This document shows, piece after piece, positions 1 to 11,600 of a stretch of 39,966 nucleotides of DNA. The position numbers and the translations under genes are program-made. This stretch comes from an uncultured Bacteroidales bacterium. GTDB taxonomy: Bacteria > Bacteroidota > Bacteroidia > Bacteroidales > Paludibacteraceae. Each line of letters begins with the position of its first letter. Position 1 is the stretch's first letter. Under the pieces are notes generated by a model. The model was not told where the DNA came from, did not search any database, and worked only from the letters and a program-made list of their open reading frames with translations. The stretch covers positions 1-39,966 of the forward strand of contig CALFTM010000069.1 of the NCBI GenBank assembly GCA_937916355.1. The letters run 5' to 3'.

Positions 1-55
1 TTATTTTATTTTATTTTATTTTATTTTATTTTATTTTATTTTATTTTATTTTATT
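1..55. repeat. (TTATT)11 pentanucleotide microsatellite
   Basis: Eleven uninterrupted copies of TTATT open the window and may continue to its left. The tract ends about 50 bases before the -7 box and 73 bases before the start codon of the kinase gene. Such tracts are prone to slipped-strand length change, so it could alter spacing upstream of the kinase promoter. It may equally be low-complexity sequence at a contig edge. Confidence 0.9.
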
Positions 56-103
56 GATAATTATTAAATTTCAAAACTTTTAGAAAAAAACTTATTATTT
101 TTT

Positions 104-111
104 TATTTTTG
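104..111 (+). promoter_or_regulatory. Putative -7 promoter box of the kinase gene
   Basis: TATTTTTG matches the Bacteroidetes -7 consensus TAnnTTTG and lies 16 bases before the ATG at 128, implying a very short leader. No good -33 TTTG is visible. The region is very T-rich, so a chance match is possible. Confidence 0.4.
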
Positions 112-127
112 CATAAAACGAAATCCT

Positions 128-1702
128 ATGCAAGAAAGTTCGTCTTCGGGTCCTATTTACGATTTTAATGGTTATGCGGACAAATCTCTGCGTAACAAAT
201 CGGTCATTCACACATCTCGACACAACACACTCTACAAGGCTCAAAGGTATGGTAAATTTTTTGCATTTAAAACCCTCTCAGAGAATTTTAAGGGTTCTGA
301 AATATATGAGACGCAACTGGCCAAGGAGTTCTCCATCCATATTTTGATGAACCACCCGAATATTGCCCATCCATTCTCTTTCGAATTTATTCCGGGAATG
401 GGAAATTGCATCATCATGGAGTATGTGGACGGGTTCACCTTGACGAATTGGCTGAAACTAAATCCTTCGCACGAGGAGCGTTTGCGCGTGTTGACTCAAC
501 TTCTCGACGCAACCGCACATATCCATTCCCATCAAATCATCCATCGAGATTTAAAACCTAAAAATATTCTAATCACCCGAAATGGTCATCATGTTAAAGT
601 AATCGATTTCGGACTGTCGGATTCGGAGTCCTACGCATTTTTCAAACAACCTGCCGGAACTCTTAAATACATGGCACCCGAACAGAAAGACCCTTCTGTG
701 CAACTCGACCAGCGGGCGGACATCTATGCGCTTGGCATCATCATAAAGGAAATTTTCCCTGATAAGTTTCAGGCTATCATCAAACGGTGTTGTCAGGAAC
801 GGCGGGAGGATAGATTTCATTCTGCATCGGAAATTTTATCGGAAATTCAGAAACGCTCCAAATCTAAGTTCGGACTTATTTTCCCTATCCTCTCCGCCTC
901 AATAGTTGGATTGGCGTTTTTCCTTTTTTATCAATACTCCTCCACGAAAGAGGGGAAAGAGGTAGGCCGACACACGGAAGTGATTGATTCAGTTCCCCAA
1001 ACATCTTCAAAAGAACCAGAGATAAAGGTCGTCACAGATACAACCGAGACCACCCTCGACACCACAAAGAAGAGTGTGGGTACAAGCGAAAAAAAGAAAA
1101 GAACGAAATCCACTGACAGCTCAAAAAAGGAGTATGAAGAAAGGATTGAGAAGAGGGCGAAAATGCTGAAAGAGACCACTGAATGGGCATTCCAAGAAAT
1201 CAACCGTGGATTTAGGGAATTATTAGAGCGACCTGAAAACTTCTCCTCTGATAATATTTTCATTATGTCGACAGCAATATACTTAAGTGAAACGAGTAGA
1301 AAAATTATGGAGGTAAAGATCCGTGAAAAAATCTCCATGGAGGAGAGTTACATCGTGTACGAAGCTGATAAATTCCTGTACGATGAGGTCAACAAAACAA
1401 ATGAAAAAATCAGAAAAAATCACAAATTCCCAATCATCAACGAAGAAAATATTGATTCTCTCTCTAATGCTTACAATGAATTGAAGGAGAAATTCAAGTC
1501 TTCAGAAAAAATCTACACTACGCTACTAAATGAGCATTCCGACCTTGAGACAAAATCAAAACTGGGAAGTTCATCGAATCATGCGAAAGAGACGCAAGAT
1601 GTTTTTGAAAGGATAGATCCCAACTGGCTCGATAGCGTAAAAAAAGCAGCCCGTAAAGAGATGGAAGAGATTGAGCTGAGTTTCTATTCTCGACAAAAAT
1701 AG
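128..1702 (+). CDS. Membrane-anchored Ser/Thr protein kinase (Hanks/PknB type)
   Basis: 524-residue eukaryotic-like kinase. The ATP-anchoring Lys is K48 (FAFKTL), the catalytic loop HRDLKPKN spans 139-146 with D141, the DFG motif is at 160-162, and an APE motif at 184-186 follows GTLKYM. The catalytic domain is short and runs straight to one membrane helix at about 249-267. The remaining 255 residues should lie outside the cytoplasm: a Ser/Thr/Lys-rich linker (about 271-335), then a charged, probably coiled-coil region with no PASTA repeats. The glycine-rich loop expected at residues 25-38 lacks its glycines, so ATP binding may be atypical or weak. Its stop is 4 bases from that of the convergent PorP gene. 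Kinase identity is secure from motifs; substrates are unknown, and a link to the neighbouring surface proteins is inferred from position only. Confidence 0.9.
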   Translation: MQESSSSGPIYDFNGYADKSLRNKSVIHTSRHNTLYKAQRYGKFFAFKTLSENFKGSEIYETQLAKEFSIHILMNHPNIAHPFSFEFIPGMGNCIIMEYVDGFTLTNWLKLNPSHEERLRVLTQLLDATAHIHSHQIIHRDLKPKNILITRNGHHVKVIDFGLSDSESYAFFKQPAGTLKYMAPEQKDPSVQLDQRADIYALGIIIKEIFPDKFQAIIKRCCQERREDRFHSASEILSEIQKRSKSKFGLIFPILSASIVGLAFFLFYQYSSTKEGKEVGRHTEVIDSVPQTSSKEPEIKVVTDTTETTLDTTKKSVGTSEKKKRTKSTDSSKKEYEERIEKRAKMLKETTEWAFQEINRGFRELLERPENFSSDNIFIMSTAIYLSETSRKIMEVKIREKISMEESYIVYEADKFLYDEVNKTNEKIRKNHKFPIINEENIDSLSNAYNELKEKFKSSEKIYTTLLNEHSDLETKSKLGSSSNHAKETQDVFERIDPNWLDSVKKAARKEMEEIELSFYSRQK

Positions 1703-1706
1703 TACC

Positions 1707-2693
1707 CTACCTCATACGATAATAACGAGTGTATTTCTTTTTCGCACGACCATAGTTGGCATAGCAGCCACGGTCTTTTTGCTTAATTTTAAATTCGATA
1801 CCGATTTCATGCGACCCAAAACTATCATGCCTTAAATCGCCGAAAAAATAGTCGTACGAATAGAAAATAGAGAAGACACCCCATGAAAAACCAGCCATGA
1901 ATGATGCTTCATAAGGAATCCGATAGGCAGCGGCAACATAGAAGAGGTCGGTCGGCACATTATCATAATCAGTGATATAATAGAAATAGAGTCCGACCTG
2001 ATGTTTCATAATATCCTCCGAATGGTCATCGCCATCAAAATAGTAGAATGAGTAGTGCGGAGACAACCTCCACCACTCAGTCGATTGGAAGTTACAATTG
2101 GCAAAAGCGAAGTAGGTACGGTTCATGCTGACAAAGTCCGTTTTGCTCAGCAAATGGGTTGCAGAACCACCAAACTCAAAATTCTGGATAAGGAACTCGA
2201 AACCGACATCAATATCGGGAGCAGTACCTTTCTCCAAACTCAGTAAAATATCATTTTCATGTTGCGTCCCCTTCTTGTCTAATATAATCTCGCTGGCATC
2301 GTAGGACTTGTTCATCAGACCTGCGCTCACACCTAAATTGAGGTAACTATCATCCCCAATCGGTACACAAAAAGCATAAGTCACCTTAGGATTGACAATC
2401 TGTTGATAACCGATTTTATCATACAAAATATTCAAACCGACCTGCGAGTGCGCCCCTACAAAGAAATACTTTCCAGAGAAAAATCCATTAATAGGACTAC
2501 CTTCCAAGCCCCCCCACTGAAAACGTCCACCAAGCCCGATTGTCGCATATTGCAGTTCTGGGATATAAGCGGGATTGAAATAGGCGTATTGATGTTGTTT
2601 ATTCGTGAAAAAGGGAGTCTCCTGCGCCCTCACCCCCCATGGGAGCAAGGTGCAGAAAACTAAAATTATGCTTACAAATTTGAACTTCGACAT
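1707..2693 (-). CDS. Type IX secretion PorP/SprF family outer-membrane protein
   Basis: 328 residues with a signal peptide ending VRAQ (about 1-24), then the family opening QETPFFTNKQHQYAYFNPAY, in which the FxNP segment is characteristic of PorP/SprF. The rest alternates aromatic and small residues as expected for an outer-membrane beta-barrel, with blocks such as GLGGRFQW and VGLNILYDKIGY. PorP/SprF proteins help export or hold partner proteins that carry the type B (gliding) sorting domain. It starts only 4 bases after the stop of the giant adhesin gene upstream, so the two are surely cotranscribed and probably form a secreted-protein/partner pair. The C-terminus is basic and tyrosine-rich (KKKYTRYYRMR). 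Confidence 0.9.
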   Translation of the reverse strand: MSKFKFVSIILVFCTLLPWGVRAQETPFFTNKQHQYAYFNPAYIPELQYATIGLGGRFQWGGLEGSPINGFFSGKYFFVGAHSQVGLNILYDKIGYQQIVNPKVTYAFCVPIGDDSYLNLGVSAGLMNKSYDASEIILDKKGTQHENDILLSLEKGTAPDIDVGFEFLIQNFEFGGSATHLLSKTDFVSMNRTYFAFANCNFQSTEWWRLSPHYSFYYFDGDDHSEDIMKHQVGLYFYYITDYDNVPTDLFYVAAAYRIPYEASFMAGFSWGVFSIFYSYDYFFGDLRHDSFGSHEIGIEFKIKQKDRGCYANYGRAKKKYTRYYRMR

Positions 2694-2697
2694 GAGC

Positions 2698-5600
2698 TTA
2701 ATAAACTAATGTGATGTAACCGGTCTTTATCTGTTTTTCCCCATTGATATAGTAGGTCAGCGCATAGAAGTAAGTATCTTCCGTTGCTGGAGAGCCTTTA
2801 TAAGTACCATCCCAACCATCGCTTCCCTCATAGATGAGTGTTCCTACACGGTCAAAAATCTGGAGGTCGTAACCTTCCATGAAACGATATTCACCATCTT
2901 GGTACATGGTATTTGGAACAAACAAGTTTGGATCAATCTTCAAATAAGCCGTGTCGCTCTTTTCACAACCAAACTCATGTCTGACGAGCAACCTCACCTC
3001 AATATCCTTGTTCGGACGAATCTGCTCTTCAGTGTAGGTGTTATAAGCCATGTTGTTACCATTCTGTTCTTCCGTAACACCAAATCCGAAATCCCAGTAG
3101 TAGGTGTAGAGTGAAGAACCGTTTGGTGTGGTTGTCTCATAGAATGAGACTTGCAAGTTCTCTCTATCCAACTGGTAGTCTGGATTCTCGATTGTGGTAT
3201 TCTCCACGGAAATTTTAGGTTTTTGCAAATGAGCTACCTGAATCACTCCGTTCTTGTGAACCGGGCAATTATTCTTATCAACACCGGAAACCGTATAAGC
3301 CTGAGTATTTTCGGCAATCAAGTTGATGCTCTTCTCGCCCACGATGGTAGTATCTTCCAACTGCCACTTGATTTGAGAGAGATAATTGTGAATCTCAAGG
3401 TTGATTGGGTTGCCTGCACAAGCATTGCTCTCCCCAGTAATCTCTATCTCATAAGGCTCATAGACTGACACGTCGAATCTGGTTGTGTCTTTACAACCCA
3501 TCTTGTTTTCTGTAGCAATCAATAAGAACGTACCCGACTGCATCAATGGTTCGTCATACTCCTCTCCTTCAAAACGCCAAGCATCATCTTCCAGCGAAAT
3601 CCACTCATATTTTGCAGCATTGTCAGAAGAGACTTTGAAATTCGCAGAATCCCCGTAACAATAAGGAGTTTGTTGGTAGGTCAACAACAAGTTTTCCACT
3701 TTATGAGAAGTAATGGTCAACGGGAATACAGCCTTACATCCATATTGGTTACTTACATACAACTCATACTCGCCACTCTTACTCAAATCTTGATGAACCG
3801 TTGAGTAAACCAGACCGTCCGTAATATTTTTTATAGTGTCGACCTGCTCTGTGATTGCGTATTTGTTTACAACATCCTCCAAATATATCGGATTTCCATA
3901 GCAGGTGTCGAAAGTCAATGACATCGGGCGAACTGACTCATAGACCGGCACGACGATTGAACTATCAGCATAACAATAGACATCACGGAACGCACGCGTA
4001 CCCGTCACTGAGAAGACCTTATCTTCCATGATGGTGGTTGCGACATTGATAACATTCCTCTCCTCTCCGGTACTCCACAAATAGGTGTCGGCTCCTGAAA
4101 CATGGATAGAGAACTCTTCACCGCTGCAGACACTGGCAGGAGCATCAAACGTGAGTGAGATAGGGTCATCAACATGAATGTGAATTTCAGCGGTATCATG
4201 ACAAACATTTGCACTATCTGCATAATATACATAATATCCTCCTGAACGATCCACCTCTAAGGCACTATAACGTTGTCCCTCTTTATTTTTTGTCGTAAAG
4301 GAGAATTTTTCAGTTCCTCCATGATAGTTCCGATCTGCCAAACCATTCAAATCAACCATACTACCAAAACATACGGAAGTATCTTGGTCGGTTGCATGAA
4401 TGGACGGATAAACATGAATCTTAACCAAAGTATTCTCGCTGACACAACCGCTGAGGTCTTGAATTTGACGAACCAAATACTCTTTCTCTCCTGCAATAGC
4501 AGTTGAGAACACAGTTTGGAGGGTGTCGACCCGACTTGGATAACTTGAGAGGTCTTCCCAAATCAAACGCAAATTGTCCGCAGAACTCTTGCCGACTGGA
4601 ATTTGGTCGCCGCTATTCTGGCAATATGATTGGTCTGCAATTACCGGTTTTTGAGGCTGACGATTGAACGTCAACTGTACCCCACCACTTCCCGTACAAA
4701 CCAAATCATCAACCTGATAACTATACACCACTTCATAGATACCACTCTTCACCAGACGGTCTGCCATTGAAGTGACATCACTCTTCAAACCATGCTCCAA
4801 CAAGAAATATTGTTGAGCCTGAATCATTGGTGTCATCTCCTCCGCTTCTGCTCGATTTTTCGCTAAATTGACCAAATCTATAACATTAGGATCACAAGTT
4901 GTTGTATCTTGCAAAACAACGCGGATTTGCGGATAGATAGTCACAGCAGCCTTAGACAATTTACTTTCACACTTCGTAAGAGTATTGACTTGCTTGAAAT
5001 AATATGTAAAGGCAGTATCATTTTGCACAGAGAGTTTCAACTCATCATTTGGAGAAGAGATTGGTTCTGCACCATCCAACCAAACCAATTGCAAAGACTC
5101 TCCTTCTCTCGTCAACTTATCTAATTTCACAGAGGCATCCGCTCCTCCTTCAAACTGACAGAACTGAAGAACAGTGTCAGGCAAGGTTTGAGGATTTAAA
5201 TTCACTGTGATATTTACGTCAATACTATCTTGACAATATAACGTTCCGATCTTCTTTTCTCCGATCAGACGGAAGGTTTCAGATTGTGTGACAGAGGTTG
5301 CAAATGGGAATACCTCACTTTCCATCTCGCTACCTGCTCTTCTCCATGTGTAAGTATCGGCATTCACACCCACCAAGCCTTCAACTTCATCTCCCTGACA
5401 AATGGTCAAAGGACCTTCCACTGAGACACCAATGGAGTCGTACACTGCAACCTCTACCGTATCAGCTCGGAAACAGCCCGACTCAGTTTCATTAACACGA
5501 ACCACATAACGTCCGCTCGTCAATATCTGCGAAGGGTCTGCAACACCCAAAACATTCCCATTATTAGAAATCTTCAAGTACGAAAGAAGTTTCTCTTCAG

Positions 5601-8600
5601 GATTTCCGAAATAGGCTTTTTCTGCCACAGACTTCAAATCGACCGGCACATTATAGCAACTCTCCATCAAACCGATGTTACGATACCCGATCTTCTGACG
5701 AACATCGAAATTGAAAACTACCGGCTCACTGGTACAGTGACTCAAAGTATCAATCGCTCTGACCTCATAAGCAGTCACACCGTAATGGTCTGTCGAAATC
5801 GCAAGTTCATCTCCCACAAAGACCGCATTAGGCGATGTCCACTCAAATGTCTGCTGCAAAGTGTTGACACCATTCTTCGATGCCGAAACCACAACCTCCC
5901 CAATGCCCTGACAGACAGTCGTATCAGCAGTGAATGTAGGAGCCTCCGGACGATCGAAGAACTGGATATTCACCTTATAAGACATATCACAACCATTATC
6001 ATCCGTATAATGAACAGTGTAGATACCGCTCTTATCAATAGCAGTCTCATTTGCGATCTTCTCATTTCCGAATGTCGTAAACTGATAAATCGGGTGAGTA
6101 CCTCCCCAAACACTCTTCGACAAATTTTCAATCAAATTGAACGTGTTCGGAGGACAAATCGTATCTGGGTCTGTCCAATCAATTACAATTTGCGGATTAA
6201 CCTTCACCTCTACCTTCGTCGGTTTGCTGACACAGCCGGTGGTTCTATTCGTCAACCTAACTTGGTAATTCTGTATTCCGCTCTTATTGATCGATACAGT
6301 GATTTCCTCTTCTGTCGACAAAAGATTATCATCTGAATCATACCAGCCTATGATAAATCCTGCGATATTTTCCGTCGAACGGTTCATACTGATTGGCTGA
6401 ACGGTGGCGGTGCTGTCCTGACAGAAAACAATGGACGTATCCATGAGGCTCTGAGGGTTTTCATTTACCGTAATCATCACATCAATACTATCCTGACAGA
6501 AGAGCGTACCCATCTTCTTCTCTCCTATCAAACGGAAAGTCTCACTCTCTGCAACCGCATCTGCGAATGGGAAGTTAGCACCTTCCGAAACAACACCATT
6601 CGCACGTCTCCAAATGTATGTTTCTGCATTGAGAGCCTTCAAATCCGGCACCACACTCTCTTGACAAATAACAGTAGTACCTTCTACAGAAACAGCCAAG
6701 GAGTCGTAAACCACAATCGCCACAGTATCTACTCTTTCACATTTTGACTCTTTTTCAGAAACCTTCACAAGGTAGTTGCCCGACTTGAGGATATTTTCTG
6801 GCTGAGAAAGACTTGAGACACTTCCCGTAGGAGAGATTGAGAAGTATGCGAAATGCTTCTCTTCGTCACTTCCAAAATAATTTGCCTCCACCTTATTCGG
6901 CAAATCAACCGGAACATTGTAGCAACTCTCTAACAGTCCAACCGGCGAATAAGAAATCTTCTTACGAACATCGAATGTAAACGAAGTCGGTTCGCTATAA
7001 CAATGAGTCAATGTGTCAACACTTAGCAACTCATAATCAGTAGTCCCAAAATTCTCAGTTGAGAGAGCCAGTGAATCACCCAACCTCTCTGAAGACTTGG
7101 CTTTCCACTGGAATGTCTGATGAAGAGTGTTCGTGCCATTTTTCTTAGCAGAAAGATAGACATCACCAATCGACTGACAAACGATGGTATCACCAACTAA
7201 AGTAGGAGTCTGAGGTTGCTTGAAGAACTGCACCGAAACTGGTTGCACCAACTCACAACCGTTATCATCCTTATAATATACCTTCAACTTTGAATTTTCC
7301 GCAATAGCAGTTTCATTGGAGATTGTATCACTGCCCGACAAAGTAAACTGGTAACGAGGATTCGTTCCTCCGTAGACAGCCTTGGACAACGCCTCCATCA
7401 GATTATATGTGAACGGTTGGCAAATCGTATCAGGGTCGTTCCAATGAATGCGGATCTGAGGGTTCACCTTAACAGTCATGGTAGACTTCGGGCCCACACA
7501 TAGAGTATTCTTGTCAATCAATTCTGCCCTATACAAATAGACACCCTCTTCTGTGATTTCTTGCATGAGGTTCTCCTCCATATGCAATGTATCGCCCTGC
7601 TCATTGAACCAACGAATCGAGTAAGCACCGATTGAATGACTATCACGATTGAAATTAACTGCAATTGGCGCACCAGCCGTATCTTGACAAACGTCGATCT
7701 GCATCTCCTGCAACTTCTCCGGATTCGGCATCACATCAATAAAGTGAGACACCTCCGTTTTACAACGAGGAAGATCCTGCAAACTTCCCACAATGCGCAA
7801 GGTCGTATCGATGGTCAAGCCTGTTTGTCTATATTGCTGAGAAGTACTTTGCAAAACATCGCCGTAGTACCATTCGTAAGAAATCGGACGCTCATCACCT
7901 GCCACATTCAAAGCGATGGAACCGTTATCACAAATGGCAGTCTCCCCCTCAATCATGAAATCTGGCAATTGATGGAAAATCACCGTCACAAGGTTGGTCG
8001 CCGTACATTTCGTCAAAGTGTCCATCACCTCAAACAAGTAGGTTGAAGTATCTTGCACCGTACTGGTTAATGTTTCCAATACCGACTGAGGCACGTTATA
8101 CACACCCTTTTTCACATTTGTAACGACAAATGAAGAACGGTGTTTCAAATCTGCCACAAACGAGTTGTAACCCATACTCCACAAGTCTACCACCTCCCCT
8201 GCACAATAGACGAGCGTATCACTACCACCAATCGGACGGGTGACGATAGGCGATGCAACCACAGCCACCACCTCCGACATTTCACTCTCACATGAAGTGA
8301 CAGTGTCCTTAAAGTATGCCTGAAGATTTTGCGTAGGAAGAGCCGCATCAAGTGTGTATTCTAAACCTGTGACACCATTTTGCCACACCAATTTACGGTT
8401 CTTCGCAAAAGAGGTGTCCGAAGCCAAAACCACCAATGGAGCATTGTCTTGACAGTAGAACAAAGAATCCTCTCCCTTTTCAATCAAAGGTTGCGCCGGT
8501 TTTGGATGAATCGTAACGACAAAAGTGTCTATTGTAGAACAAACCCCTTGCACATCACTCATCTTGTAGGCGTATTTCACCGCATCTGCATTTTTCGAGA

Positions 8601-11600
8601 AACTCAACGAGGACATTTCATCGGCAGACATCTTAACAGTCTCTCCCTCCATCGAATAGAAGTCTGTGATAACCGGCTCATTACCACCGATCGCCATCGC
8701 CTCCGAAGAGACATATTGCTGGATATAAGTAGCCGCATCAAACGTCTCTGGCTGACAAAGAGGAGCGGGGTCGTCAATTCCCAATGTGATCGCCTGAAGC
8801 ATGGTAACCGTTATCTCTTTGCTACTTTCACATTTCGTATATGTATTGGATACCACTCCAAACAGTTTCTCCTTTAGACTTTTTCCATCAAAAGATTTTT
8901 CCGTATCATATTGTGGAATAATCTCACCCGACTCGTTTCTCCACATGAAGACGATATTCTCCACCGGATTTTCCACACTTCCCACTTTCTCGTAAGGAAT
9001 AGAGTGCTTACCAGTCCCCTGACACAATGTAATATCAGACACCAAAGGCAATTCAGGAACTTCATTGATATTAATCGTAAAGTGAGTACTATCCACGCAG
9101 AACGGCATATCCTCTGTGGTTGCAACCAATGTCAAGACATCACTTTCATAAAGGCTGAAATGGGTGGAATCCACAATTATCGTACCATCTGAAAATTGCC
9201 AAACAAACCGGTAGTCGGAATCAGGAGTTGGCAAAACAAACTCCTCTTCCTGACATTTCGTGACAGGGTCTATCTTCTCCAGTTTTGGCAACGCCTTAAA
9301 CCGTATTTGCGCGGTGTCCGTTTGATGACAGCCGCTCACTTCATCATAAATCGTAATCAAATAACGTTGGACACTCTCCTCTGTCGGTTGCTTTAGCGAT
9401 ACGATTTGACTCGCCTCCGCCTCCGTCAATTTAGCTTGAGGAGTAGTTCCCAACAATTGCTGAATGGAGAACTGCGGATCGGCCGTTGTGATGACAGTCC
9501 GGTTGTAGGTAATGGCATTGACGACCTTTGTCCACAAGTCGATGCTCTCACCATAACAAACCGTCACGGAATCAAACGGAACATAATCAAAAGTCTTTTC
9601 GACAAATATCGTTACCGTATCCTGTTCGCTCACACATCCAGAGAGCGTATCCATCTGGTGGACAAAATAGTCCTCCTGTTTTCTCTTGTCGGTAACCACG
9701 GATTCGCTATCCACCCAAACCAGTTTGGTGTGTTTGTCACTCGGATAGATGGTTGTACCCGAAGCCTCAGCCAAATCCACCGTTTGGTTATCCGTACAAT
9801 AGTAGAGAGAATCCTTCGTCACAATCGGGCGTTGCGGTTTCTGATGGATGGTAACATCCAATCCGACCAACTTACTTTCACATTTTGTCTCCGCATCATA
9901 TAACGAAACGTAGAAAAGGTTGTTTTTCAAATCAGAGAGGAACTCACCCGGTTCATCGGTCTCAATGACAGCCTCCGAAATATCAATTTTATTTTTTTCC
10001 GCATCATAATAATGCACGTTATACTGAGTCGGATTAGTCACAAGCTTTGATACCTCCAAACTATTATCCAATTGACACAACTCCACCGCCTCAACAGTAG
10101 GTTTCTCGGTCAATGAATCATGCACAAGGATAGTGATGTTCACCCAAGGCCCGTAACAACCCACAGGAGTCTGTTGCCTGATGCAATAGAAAGAGACACC
10201 TACTTTCTCTACCGGCAAATTAATCGTATCATTTTTCTTGTTATTCCACTCATACCATTTAGGAGTATATTTCCTTGTCGTATCACAATCATCTGTAATA
10301 TTATCCTTTTTTACTGCCTCCATTGAAAAACCGTTCACACTTGCTTTGACTGGCAAAACATCTTTATGGAAAGGATGCTCTCCTGCACATAATTCAATCA
10401 ACTTCGCAGTACCTGTATAGTCCAATGTCACAGTATCGCCGATAAATGGTGTCGAGTGGATCGAATCACCCACTATCAGTTTGAAATCAGAAGGACGGCT
10501 CGCACATGAGTTGCTATCAACACGCACTACCTGATAGTCTCTAGTAAAAGGTCTTTCCGTATCATAACGAGGGTTTTCCATCGCATTGGTTGGCGTGAAT
10601 TTTGAAGTGCCAAGTTTCAGCCCTTCAAGAGTGTTAACAGGAGTTTTTTGCCCCTTCTCAAACCAATACCATTTTGCATTTTTATCATACAAAACAACAT
10701 CTATGGAACCATGAAGAGGTGCCACATCATCCCCCACGCACAACAAAAGAGAATCTGCCGAACCAATAAACTTCGTCGCAGAAGAGTCCGTTTCTATCAC
10801 CTCAATAGAGACTAAGGTAGTATCACCAATACAACCAAACTCGCTTTGAGGGGCAACGATCAATTGCTTCACACCCGCCTCCGAATAGTTGAAATCAGAA
10901 AGGTGCGAAGAGAGCGATATTGCATCCTCTGATGTAAACTGCGCACTCTTGGCTGGGAACCAAAGCATAGATTCTGTTTTCTCGCGAGAATTACTTTTCA
11001 CTACCTTTCCTGCGACAAAAGCGGAATCCGCCTCAACATATTGGCAGAAAGAGATTTCTGGCGCAGTCAACTTTTTAGGAAGTGCTTTCACATCAAGGAC
11101 AAAAGTATCCATTTCAGTCTCACAACCCAAATAGTAGAAAGTCACACCATAGCCAAATCTTCCGACACTATCTTTAGGGATATTGATGGAGGTGACATCC
11201 CTCACCAGTAAACTATCATTATGGTTTATGTCATCAATCAAATACCACGCCAAATCGAATCCTTCACCACGCATAGAATCCACCACGGCAGTGTTCGTAA
11301 CCGATAACACCACAGAGTCTTTAAGCGACTCGTCCACCCAACAAACGATCGAATCCTTTGGAAGGGTAGGCTTCAACGTAGGTTTCACATCCAGAATCTC
11401 GATAAAGAACGTGAACGTATCACCCGGACAACCAGTATTATTTTTCTGGACGATCTTAAACGAGTCGATAGCCTTCTCATCCGTCTCCATTTTCGGAACA
11501 TAACGATAGACGGTATCAGAGAGCAATTCATACTCCAAGAAGCTCATTTTGGCAGTCGAGTCGATCGGTTCCAAATCATAGTTCTTTTTCTTTTTTATCA

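Noticed and set aside
4936..7464. CRISPR-like or IS-like direct repeats in the 2.5-14 kb region
   Set aside because: The repeats are about 1.26 kb, in frame, diverged and part of the adhesin coding sequence.
5737..9903. Several long plus-strand open frames opposite the adhesin gene
   Set aside because: They lie antisense to a continuous gene with clear domain repeats, are rich in Arg and His and match nothing; compositional shadows.
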